Source: an uncultured Clostridia bacterium
Lineage (GTDB): Bacteria; Bacillota; Clostridia; Christensenellales; Borkfalkiaceae
DNA length: 6,620 nucleotides
Reading direction: 5' to 3'
Assembly (NCBI GenBank): GCA_934254755.1
Contig: CAKQMM010000065.1
Location: 1 to 6,620, forward strand
Shown here: in pieces, positions 1 through 5,177 of the stretch
How the letters are laid out: each line of letters opens with the position of its first letter
Position numbering within the stretch: position 1 is the first letter of the stretch
Translations under genes and position numbers: made by a program
Notes under the pieces: generated by a model
What the model saw: the letters and a program-made list of their open reading frames with translations, nothing else
What the model was told of the DNA's origin: nothing
Database searches by the model: none

Positions 1-831
1 TTTTTCGAGGCCCTTTTACATTCGTTCGGCACGGCGGGCACCGGCGGTTTCGGAATTAAAAACGACAGCTTAGCAGGTTACAGCCCCTATATTCAATGGG
101 TCGTCGCGGGGTTTATGGTCCTTTTTTCCGTAAACTTTAACTGCTACTACTTAATTTTGGTCGGCAAAGTAAAAAACGTTATAAAAGACACGGAATTTTT
201 GACCTTTATGGGCATAGTGCTTGCGGCGGTGGCGGCCATAACCGTGAACGTTTACTCGGTTTACGAAAGCGTTGCCGCAAGTTTAAGGGTTGCCGCCTTT
301 GAAGTTGCTTCGACGATTTCCACGACGGGTTACTCGGTCGCCGATTACAACGCCTTTCCTACCTTTTCAAAAAGCGTAATGTTAGTCCTTATGTTTATAG
401 GCGGTTCGGCAGGCTCGACGGCGGGCGGACTTAAAGTTTCGAGGGTAGTTATTTTATTCAAACGCTTCCGCAGGGATATCAAGCAAGCGCTTCGCCCGAA
501 GTCTATCGAAGTTGTCAAAATGGATAAAGCTTTGGACGAAACGACGGTGAACGGCGTTACCTCTTACTTCGGGCTTTACATGGCGATAACTCTGTTGGTT
601 TTCGTGTTTATAAGCATATTCGATAACTTCGGCGTGGAAACGAACTTTTCGGCGGTGGTGTCGCTGTTTAACAACGTAGGCCCCGGTCTTGGCGCGGTAG
701 GCCCCATGGGGAATTACGGCGGATATTCAAACGTATCTAAACTTATGCTTACGTTTACGATGCTTCTCGGAAGGCTTGAAATTTACCCCGTTATAATCGC
801 GTTAAGCCCGTCAACGTGGCTTAAAAAATAA
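1..831 (+). CDS. trkH: TrkH/KtrB-family potassium uptake channel subunit, C-terminal part (5' end outside window)
   Basis: This is the membrane-embedded channel subunit of a Trk/Ktr-type potassium uptake system, normally gated by a cytoplasmic TrkA/KtrA protein. The frame is open from base 1, so the ATG at 115 is internal and the N-terminus lies to the left. The visible 276 residues cover roughly repeats 2-4 of the four membrane-pore-membrane repeats. The second pore loop is HSFGTAGTGGFG (residues 7-18), the third is STISTTGYS (104-112) and the fourth is NNVGPGLGAVGP (224-235), each with a selectivity-filter glycine. Between them are the family motif NFNCYYLIL (45-53), the gate-region motif IGGSAGSTAGG (133-143) and the closing signature GRLEIYPVIIALSPSTW (257-273). 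The ending matches the usual C-terminus, so the gene is intact at its 3' end. It is convergent with the histidine kinase gene and shares its terminator. No TrkA-type partner is visible; it may lie to the left. The family is certain; TrkH versus KtrB naming is less so. Confidence 0.95.
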   Translation, partial: FFEALLHSFGTAGTGGFGIKNDSLAGYSPYIQWVVAGFMVLFSVNFNCYYLILVGKVKNVIKDTEFLTFMGIVLAAVAAITVNVYSVYESVAASLRVAAFEVASTISTTGYSVADYNAFPTFSKSVMLVLMFIGGSAGSTAGGLKVSRVVILFKRFRRDIKQALRPKSIEVVKMDKALDETTVNGVTSYFGLYMAITLLVFVFISIFDNFGVETNFSAVVSLFNNVGPGLGAVGPMGNYGGYSNVSKLMLTFTMLLGRLEIYPVIIALSPSTWLKK

Positions 832-848
832 TTATATAAAAGCATAGT

Positions 849-879
849 AAAATGCGTTGCTCTCACCGCAACGCATTTT
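849..879. terminator. Bidirectional intrinsic terminator between convergent genes
   Basis: Two perfectly complementary 12-base arms (849-860 and 868-879, AAAATGCGTTGC and its complement) enclose a 7-base loop. On the plus strand the stem runs into a T run after the trkH stop at 831. On the minus strand it is followed by TTTTACTAT and lies 24 bases after the histidine kinase stop at 903. It is the only hairpin in the gap, so it most likely ends both convergent transcripts. Confidence 0.9.
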
Positions 880-902
880 TTAATTCTCTTATTTCAGTCG
901 TT

Positions 903-1955
903 TTACAACTTGACGGTTATCTTAGTGCCGCGGTCAAGTTCGCTTATCGCGACTATTTCCCCGCCGCAAAGTTCCGCTATGCGCTTGCATATATTAAGCC
1001 CTAAGCCTAATCCCCCGCGCGAGTGTCTGCCGTCCGCCTGATAAAATCTGTCAAAGGCTTTTTTAAGCGTTTCCTCGCTCATTCCGACGCCGTTATCTTC
1101 CACCGTCACCACGGCTTTGCCGTCAACGGCTTTCGCCGACACTTTAATCTTACCGTCGGGTTTAGAATACTTCGCCGCGTTTACGAGAAGGTTTATCCAC
1201 ACTTCTTTTATAAGGTCTTTATCCCCTTGATATTTAACGCTTTTAAGATCGGTTTCGACGGTTAAGTTTTTCTCTTTGAAAATGCCGTCTAAAAGTATAA
1301 TGGTTTCTTCTATCTGCCCGCTGAGCGAAAAGGTCTGGCGGCTCGTCACGAAAGACTGACTGTCAAGCTTAGATAAAAGCATAACGTTGCTTGCAAGGCG
1401 CGAAAGCCTGTCGCATTCTTTAATAATTATGTCGAGGCACTCTTTATCGTCGGGCGTTAAGTTTTTGCTTTCCGTCAAAAGTTCGGCGTAGCCTTTAATA
1501 CTGACCATCGGCGTTTTAAACTCGTGCGAAAAGACCGAAATAAAGTCGTTTTTCATAACGGTTACGCTGTTTAATTGGTCGAGCATTTTGTTGAAGTTGT
1601 TGACGACCGACATAACGTATTCGTTCTTGGTTTTATACTCGACTTTGGTCGTAAAGTCGCCTTTTGCGATTCTATCTAAATTCTCGTTTATGTTGTTGAC
1701 GAGTTTCACGCTCTTATTAGAAAGCACCCACGCTATTATCAGCGCGAAAAGCGTGCTTCCTCCGCCGAAAGCGAACAAAATGCCCGTCACGCGCATCTCG
1801 GGGTGGTCTTTCGATATATCGTTAACAAGGTCCATTATAAACATGCCGAGAAGAAGCGCTATTATCCACACCGCAAGCACGACGAAAAATATTATCCACA
1901 CGGGTATAACGTTCTTTTTGGTGAACCACCCGTTTTTAAGGGGTTTTTTATTCAT
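903..1955 (-). CDS. Membrane sensor histidine kinase (HAMP-HisKA-HATPase_c)
   Basis: This is the sensor kinase of a two-component pair; it autophosphorylates on a histidine and passes the phosphate to the regulator encoded just upstream. The 350 residues comprise two membrane helices (about 17-42 and 57-79), a HAMP linker (about 80-132), a HisKA dimerisation domain with H-box SHEFKTP and phospho-acceptor His144, and an HATPase_c domain. The ATP domain shows the N-box WINLLVNAAKYS (Asn255, Asn259), G1 box DNGVGM (287-292), F-box FDRFYQAD (301-308) and G2 box GGLGLGL (314-320), so the catalytic core looks complete. The segment between the two helices is only about 14 residues, too short for a folded extracellular sensor domain, which suggests sensing within the membrane or through a partner protein. 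The ATG overlaps the regulator gene by 8 bases, and a GAGGG site at 1963-1967 lies 7 bases upstream inside the regulator coding region, pointing to translational coupling. The signal is unknown. Confidence 0.96.
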   Translation of the reverse strand: MNKKPLKNGWFTKKNVIPVWIIFFVVLAVWIIALLLGMFIMDLVNDISKDHPEMRVTGILFAFGGGSTLFALIIAWVLSNKSVKLVNNINENLDRIAKGDFTTKVEYKTKNEYVMSVVNNFNKMLDQLNSVTVMKNDFISVFSHEFKTPMVSIKGYAELLTESKNLTPDDKECLDIIIKECDRLSRLASNVMLLSKLDSQSFVTSRQTFSLSGQIEETIILLDGIFKEKNLTVETDLKSVKYQGDKDLIKEVWINLLVNAAKYSKPDGKIKVSAKAVDGKAVVTVEDNGVGMSEETLKKAFDRFYQADGRHSRGGLGLGLNICKRIAELCGGEIVAISELDRGTKITVKL

Positions 1956-2622
1956 TCCTTATCCCTCTGTACCCCACCCCGCGCACGGTGTCGATATCGA
2001 TCTCTTTAAAGCACTCGATTTTGTTCCTTATTTTATTGATGTAAACCTTAACGGAATCTTCTTCCGCGTCGCTGGCAAAGTCCCAGAATTCTTCGAATAT
2101 CTGACTTTTAGAGAAGGTTTTTTCGGGATAGGCAAGCAACTTAAACAATATACAAAACTCTTTTTTAGTAAGCTGAACGCGGGTTTTTTCGTCGTAAACG
2201 GTAAGCAAGTCGTAATCGAGCGTAACCGAACCGACGGTAAGCTTTCTGTCGCTGACCATATTCGCCCGCCGTAAAATCGCCTTTATGCGCATTGTAAGCT
2301 CGTCGAAATCGACGGGTTTAACCATATAGTCGTCCACGCCGAGCGAAAACCCCGCCGCCTTATCGTCGATAGAGCCGAGCGCGGTACACATAATAACCGG
2401 CGTTTTATCGCCCGCAAGGCGTAATTCTTTAACGAACTCGAACCCGTCCTTGTTAGGCATCATCGCATCCACGACCATAATGTCGATATGGTTTTCGTGA
2501 AATTTACAGAGCGCGTCTTCCCCGTCGACGGCAGGGACGACCGAATATCCCGCGTTTTTAAGTTTTATTTCTATAAGCCGACGGATATTGTAATCGTCTT
2601 CGGCAACGAGAACGTTAAACAT
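1948..2622 (-). CDS. OmpR/PhoB-family response regulator
   Basis: This is a DNA-binding response regulator, almost certainly the partner of the overlapping histidine kinase. Of 224 residues, about 1-120 form a receiver domain: acidic pocket Asp9-Asp10, phospho-acceptor Asp52 within VVDAMMPNKDG, Thr80 and the conserved Lys102-Pro103. Residues about 125-222 form a winged-helix output domain, with the recognition-helix region EEDSVKVYINKIRNKI and the closing hairpin VRGVGYRG typical of the OmpR/PhoB class. The length is standard and no key residue is missing. The ATG is supported by an AAGGAG-type site at 2627-2632, 4 bases upstream, the best ribosome binding site of this operon. The gene lies 41 bases after the LOR protein gene with no terminator or convincing promoter between them, so it is probably co-transcribed. 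Its DNA targets cannot be inferred; autoregulation of the operon is possible. Confidence 0.97.
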   Translation of the reverse strand: MFNVLVAEDDYNIRRLIEIKLKNAGYSVVPAVDGEDALCKFHENHIDIMVVDAMMPNKDGFEFVKELRLAGDKTPVIMCTALGSIDDKAAGFSLGVDDYMVKPVDFDELTMRIKAILRRANMVSDRKLTVGSVTLDYDLLTVYDEKTRVQLTKKEFCILFKLLAYPEKTFSKSQIFEEFWDFASDAEEDSVKVYINKIRNKIECFKEIDIDTVRGVGYRGIRNE

Positions 2623-2663
2623 TTATCTCCTTTTTAAGCCGCTTAATCTTTAAAACTGCACTT

Positions 2664-3155
2664 TCAACGCGTCGTCCTGCGCTTAATCGCGTCGTTCACG
2701 TTATCGAAAGCTATCGTAAACGCAACGGCAAGCGGCAAATCTTCTTCCTTAAAAACATCCGCCTCATAGCAATCGGCTATCAGATTTTTAGCGGTGTTTT
2801 CATATTTGACGGTGAAAACAAGCTCGCCCGATCTGTAAACGGCGTAACTTCTTCCTTCTTTTTCAGCGGCAAAATCTTCGCCATAGTTTACGACTTTAAA
2901 CCCGAAGCCCACGCGCTCGCTTATTTTAACGAGTTTGTTACCGTCCGCGTCGAAAATAAACGCGCTTGAAAACAAAAAGTGCCAGAATTTATTGCGCACT
3001 GTGAAAAGTTTTTCATTACCAAGCGTTTTGACTTTCTTTTTGTGCGTGGGCGAAAAAACCTTGCCCGCCACCTTTAAAACGTTTGCGCCCGACTCGTCGG
3101 TCACGGTTGACCCGCCCGCAAGCGTCAAAGCTTTGTTTCGTATAAAATATTTCAT
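2664..3155 (-). CDS. LURP-one-related (LOR/YxjI-like, tubby-type fold) protein
   Basis: This 163-residue protein appears to belong to the LURP-one-related family (DUF567, which includes Bacillus YxjI), whose fold resembles tubby proteins and phospholipid scramblases: a closed beta barrel around a central C-terminal helix. The signs are the start MKYFIRNKALTL, the following STVTDESGANVLKVAGKVFS with alternating strands and a D-x-x-G turn, the second half repeating that pattern (FIFDADGNKLVKI, residues 67-78), and the hydrophobic C-terminal helix EDLPLAVAFTIAFDNVNDA (138-156). There is no signal peptide or clear transmembrane helix, so it is probably cytoplasmic or peripheral to the membrane. 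The biochemical role of bacterial LOR proteins is poorly known; lipid or membrane association is suggested only by the fold. The start has a G-run site (GGGGGG, 3160-3165) 4 bases upstream. It lies between two membrane-protein genes and the two-component genes, in the same direction. The assignment rests on recalled family pattern, not an alignment. Confidence 0.8.
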   Translation of the reverse strand: MKYFIRNKALTLAGGSTVTDESGANVLKVAGKVFSPTHKKKVKTLGNEKLFTVRNKFWHFLFSSAFIFDADGNKLVKISERVGFGFKVVNYGEDFAAEKEGRSYAVYRSGELVFTVKYENTAKNLIADCYEADVFKEEDLPLAVAFTIAFDNVNDAIKRRTTR

Positions 3156-3189
3156 AATTCCCCCCGTTAAATCAAACTATATGCGATTT

Positions 3190-3714
3190 TTAATTTACTA
3201 TTTTGAAAATCGCTATCGCCGCCGCGATTATAAAAACCGCCACGGTAAATAATATTTTTACTTTTTTAAGAGTTTTTTGACGGGCTTTTGCCGTTTGATC
3301 TTCATAAAAAACGTTTTTTTGCATCGAAACCGTCTCCGGATCGAATAAAACCGCCGCCCCGCCCTCCGCGTAAGGCGCAAGCCGCACGCTAACCGTTTGC
3401 GCTTTTTTTAAATCGACGAAAAACTCGACTTCCATCGTCCTGAAATTTTTCTCGCGCACGTCGAAAATTCCGAAAACGCTCAGAATGTAGTAGAATAAAA
3501 ATTTAAGTATATAAAGCTTTGAATTTATTTCAAACGTCTTTTTAAAAACCACGTTTACGACGTCGTTATCGGTAGAATGCTCGTACCTCATCGGCGCGCT
3601 GAATCTCTTTTCTTTATTCTGAACCTTAACCCCGTCAACGTAAACGTCCGCTTTATACCAGCGGTTGTTGTAAAGGTTTAAAGTGAAATTATATCTGCCG
3701 CTCGGTTTACTCAT
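3190..3714 (-). CDS. Tail-anchored membrane protein of unknown function
   Basis: I do not recognise the family of this 174-residue protein. The N-terminal two thirds is mostly beta-strand-like (for example NFTLNLYNNRWYKADVYVDG, residues 9-28) with many aromatic residues. A hydrophobic stretch at about 67-84 may be a buried strand, an amphipathic segment or a re-entrant loop. The C-terminus is a basic linker (KARQKTLKKVK, 143-153) followed by one strong membrane helix (about 154-171) and only a few residues beyond, so it is probably anchored by its tail with the bulk in the cytoplasm. An in-frame ATG at 3816 would give 208 residues but would lie 106 bases inside the upstream gene. The ATG at 3714 forms an ATGA overlap with that gene's stop and has a GGGGGT site (3721-3726) 6 bases upstream, so it is preferred. 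The tight overlap implies translational coupling with the four-helix protein, and the two may form a complex. Confidence 0.8.
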   Translation of the reverse strand: MSKPSGRYNFTLNLYNNRWYKADVYVDGVKVQNKEKRFSAPMRYEHSTDNDVVNVVFKKTFEINSKLYILKFLFYYILSVFGIFDVREKNFRTMEVEFFVDLKKAQTVSVRLAPYAEGGAAVLFDPETVSMQKNVFYEDQTAKARQKTLKKVKILFTVAVFIIAAAIAIFKIVN

Positions 3715-4145
3715 TGATCTACCCCCGCCGAAATCGAAAACGATATAGCAAACAGTATAACCGACGTGATTAAAATCACTATCTGAAACACAAACCGCTT
3801 TCTCGCCTCTTCCCAATTTAAATCGAACGCCATTAAAATAAGGCTTACGGCGGAAATTATCATCCCGACCATTGCGATATTCGGAACTATGGGCGTAATT
3901 TTTTTAATATACTCAAAAATATTCGTGGCGCGGGTCGGAAACGTCCTGTAATCTTCGTTCAGCAACACAACGCCTACGGTAAAGAGAATAAGCGCAAACC
4001 ACATAAACAGCGCAAATACGTAGAAGAGCACGGTGAACACCGTTGACAGCATACATATCACGGTTACGACGAGCGCAACGACCGACAATCTGTTTAAAAT
4101 TATCCCCGTGTGCGCCGAAAACCGCCTTAAATCGTTTTTAATCAA
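3711..4145 (-). CDS. Four-helix integral membrane protein of unknown function (TTG start)
   Basis: This protein of 144 residues is the first gene of the operon and I do not recognise its family. It has four predicted membrane helices at about 20-42, 44-62, 86-107 and 118-138. A basic N-terminal segment (KNDLRRFS) and a positively charged loop between helices 2 and 3 (about 63-85, including RTFPTRATNIFEYIKK) would both face the cytoplasm by the positive-inside rule. The start codon is TTG at 4143-4145; there is no ATG or GTG in a sensible position, and a G-rich site (AAGGGGGAAGG, 4147-4157) stands directly upstream. A near-consensus promoter lies about 50 bases further up. Its stop overlaps the start of the tail-anchored protein gene by 4 bases. 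A partner or sensor role for the downstream kinase is plausible from operon position alone; the sequence shows no transporter or enzyme motif. Confidence 0.8.
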   Translation of the reverse strand: MIKNDLRRFSAHTGIILNRLSVVALVVTVICMLSTVFTVLFYVFALFMWFALILFTVGVVLLNEDYRTFPTRATNIFEYIKKITPIVPNIAMVGMIISAVSLILMAFDLNWEEARKRFVFQIVILITSVILFAISFSISAGVDQ

Positions 4146-4146
4146 A

Positions 4147-4157
4147 CCTTCCCCCTT
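4147..4157 (-). promoter_or_regulatory. G-rich ribosome binding site that supports a TTG start
   Basis: On the minus strand this reads AAGGGGGAAGG. The GGGGG core (4151-4155) lies 5 bases before TTG at 4143-4145. It decides the start of the four-helix membrane protein, for which no ATG or GTG is available near the N-terminus. The G run can pair with the CCUCC of 16S rRNA through one G-U wobble. Confidence 0.6.
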
Positions 4158-4195
4158 ATAACGGCTATGCCTTTTAACGTTACTTCGTTAAGTTT

Positions 4196-4224
4196 ATTAT
4201 ATGCGAAAACCGCGTTTAAGTCAA
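4196..4224 (-). promoter_or_regulatory. Sigma-A-type promoter of the membrane-protein / two-component operon
   Basis: On the minus strand the -35 box TTGACT (4219-4224, five of six consensus bases) and a perfect -10 box TATAAT (4196-4201) are separated by exactly 17 bases. Transcription should begin near 4189, leaving a leader of about 44 bases before the TTG start at 4145. It lies just downstream of the terminator at 4247-4277, so the operon should start afresh here. No terminator or clear second promoter is visible down to 903, which suggests that it drives all five genes. Confidence 0.85.
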
Positions 4225-4246
4225 GAGCGCAATTACACGAGCAAAA

Positions 4247-4277
4247 TAAAAACGGCTTATAAACCAAGCCGTTTTTA
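4247..4277 (-). terminator. Intrinsic terminator of the short intergenic transcription unit
   Basis: Perfect 12-base arms (4247-4258 and 4266-4277, TAAAAACGGCTT and its complement) enclose a 7-base loop. On the minus strand the stem is followed by TTTTTATTTTGC, a good U tract. It lies only 3 bases after the stop codon at 4281-4283 and upstream of the next promoter. There is no plus-strand gene for it to end. Confidence 0.85.
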
Positions 4278-4280
4278 AAT

Positions 4281-4325
4281 TTACGCTTCCAAGTCCCGCT
4301 CGTCTTCCGCTAATAACAACTTCAT
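4281..4325 (-). CDS. Possible 14-residue ORF resembling a response regulator N-terminus
   Basis: The ORF encodes MKLLLAEDERDLEA and ends at TAA, 3 bases before a terminator. A weak AAAGG-type site lies about 9 bases upstream. The peptide closely follows the usual opening of OmpR-type receiver domains: a hydrophobic beta strand, then the acidic pocket E-D-E and a D-L start of helix 1. It stops where the rest of the receiver should continue. It could be the stub of a lost regulator gene, a true micropeptide or chance. An alternative reading makes it the C-terminal end of a longer frame of 41 codons that lacks a start. It is unrelated in detail to the complete regulator of this window, which begins MFNVLVAEDDYNIR. 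Confidence 0.3.
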   Translation of the reverse strand: MKLLLAEDERDLEA

Positions 4326-4402
4326 AGCTTTTGCCTTTTTGAGCCTGTATTTTACGCCGATAACTTCGGCGCTATAAAAAGAGTACCCCGCAAACTTAAA
4401 TT

Positions 4403-4420
4403 TTAATTAAATTAATTAAA
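4403..4420. repeat. Tandem 9-base AT repeat next to a promoter
   Basis: TTAATTAAA occurs twice without a gap (4403-4411 and 4412-4420). Each copy contains the palindrome TTAATTAA. The pair starts at the -10 box of the minus-strand promoter and covers the predicted transcription start near 4413. It may be a regulator or nucleoid-protein binding site, or simply an AT-rich melting region. Confidence 0.5.
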
Positions 4421-4448
4421 TATTATCACAACGCGGTTAGTTTGTAAA
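4420..4448 (-). promoter_or_regulatory. Promoter of the short intergenic transcription unit
   Basis: On the minus strand the -35 box TTTACA (4443-4448, five of six consensus bases) and the -10 box TAATAT (4420-4425, four of six) are separated by 17 bases. A TG one base before the -10 box makes it an extended -10 element. It begins right after the terminator of the hydrolase gene, so it is well placed to start a separate transcript. Confidence 0.6.
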
Positions 4449-4454
4449 CGACAA

Positions 4455-4486
4455 AAATTTCCGCACGTAGTTATGTGCGGAAATTT
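4455..4486 (-). terminator. Intrinsic terminator after the SGNH hydrolase gene
   Basis: Perfect 12-base arms (4455-4466 and 4475-4486, AAATTTCCGCAC and its complement) enclose an 8-base loop. On the minus strand the stem ends in a TTTTT run. It begins about 10 bases after the hydrolase stop codon at 4497-4499 and should end the oxidoreductase-transferase-hydrolase transcript. Confidence 0.9.
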
Positions 4487-4496
4487 ATAACGTTTT

Positions 4497-5141
4497 TTAT
4501 TTGCGCTCGCTTAAAACGGCTTCTATAAGCGGTGAAACGTAATCGCAATAAAGTTTGCCGATATAACCCCTGCCGTACTCGGACGGATGAACGCCGTCGC
4601 TCGCAAAATCAAGAATATCTTTTCCGATAGACTCGGACGCCATAAGACCGTCCGTCGGTAAATAAACGTCGGCATATTCCCGCGCAAGCGCGCGAACGAT
4701 TTGAATCTTCGGATCTAAATCTTCCCTGAAATACAATTTATCCGCAACGGGCATCAAAAACGGTTCCATCATCATGATTTTAGCGTTCGTTTTTTCTTTT
4801 ATCCCTGCTAAAACGGCGCGATAGCGGGCTTTAAACACGTCGTTTTCAATCCAGTCTCTTTGTTCGGCGTGATGCCACACGTCGTTTATGCCTATCATAA
4901 TCGAAACGATATCGGGCTGAACGTCGATAAAATCGCTTTGCAACCTTTCCTCTAAATCTTTCGTCTGATTGCCGCTTATCCCTAAATTAACGAATTCGAA
5001 CTCAACGCCTGTAAACTTGTTTTTAATGTTTTCGGCTGCGTATTTTGCATATCCGCCGCCAAGGTCGTGAAAATCTGCTTTATCGCGCCCCCAGTCGGTT
5101 ATGCTGTCACCCTGAAACAAAATTTTGATTTTTTTATTCAT
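4497..5141 (-). CDS. SGNH/GDSL-family hydrolase (esterase or lipase-like), cytoplasmic
   Basis: This enzyme of the SGNH superfamily hydrolyses ester bonds by a Ser-Asp-His triad; the substrate is unknown. The 214 residues show all four blocks: block I GDSIT with nucleophile Ser13, block II NLGISGNQT (52-60) with oxyanion Gly54 and nearby Asn58, block III GIND (84-87) with Asn86, and block V DGVHPS with Asp182 and His185. The length is typical of single-domain members. There is no signal peptide or membrane helix, so it probably acts in the cytoplasm on small esters or deacetylates small molecules or sugars. The ATG has a strong AAGGAG site 6-7 bases upstream. It follows the phosphopantetheinyl transferase gene by 36 bases in the same direction and is the last gene before a terminator. 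The relatives I recall include rhamnogalacturonan acetylesterase-like and TesA-like proteins, but the specificity cannot be read from this sequence. Confidence 0.95.
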   Translation of the reverse strand: MNKKIKILFQGDSITDWGRDKADFHDLGGGYAKYAAENIKNKFTGVEFEFVNLGISGNQTKDLEERLQSDFIDVQPDIVSIMIGINDVWHHAEQRDWIENDVFKARYRAVLAGIKEKTNAKIMMMEPFLMPVADKLYFREDLDPKIQIVRALAREYADVYLPTDGLMASESIGKDILDFASDGVHPSEYGRGYIGKLYCDYVSPLIEAVLSERK

Positions 5142-5177
5142 TTTATGCTCCTTTTTATTTTTAATTTTAGCGTTGTT

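Larger units (their letters stand above)
4247..4413 (-). other. Short independent transcription unit (small RNA, micropeptide gene or gene remnant)
   Basis: A promoter at 4420-4448 and a terminator at 4247-4277 frame a transcript of about 170 bases starting near 4413. Within it I see a small hairpin (arms 4355-4360 and 4366-4371, CGCCGA with its complement, 5-base loop) and an open frame of 41 sense codons from 4406 to 4284 ending in TAA at 4281-4283. That frame has no ATG, GTG or TTG near its 5' end; its only ATG is at 4323-4325. The unit may be a non-coding RNA, a micropeptide mRNA or the residue of a deleted gene that kept its promoter and terminator. I cannot match it to a known RNA family. 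Confidence 0.5.

Noticed and set aside
1588..2274. A 228-codon plus-strand open frame opposite the kinase and regulator genes
   Set aside because: It is antisense to two genes with complete, unmistakable domain motifs, has no plausible start context and reads as low-complexity shadow protein.
1..2622. A KdpDE-like potassium-sensing link between the potassium channel gene and the two-component pair
   Set aside because: The channel gene is convergent and separated by a terminator, and the kinase lacks the large KdpD N-terminal domains and four-helix region.
2637..2647. AGCCGCTTAAT occurs here and again at 5760-5770, both between genes
   Set aside because: Several 11-base matches are expected by chance in a sequence of this length, and the two contexts share nothing else.
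3715..3816. A 34-residue N-terminal extension of the tail-anchored protein from an ATG at 3816
   Set aside because: It would overlap the four-helix protein gene by 106 bases; the ATG at 3714 forms an ATGA overlap and has a G-rich binding site at the right distance.
4281..4325. The 14-codon ORF as a leucine attenuator leader peptide
   Set aside because: It has four leucine codons, but the following operon has no amino-acid biosynthesis gene and has its own promoter after the terminator.
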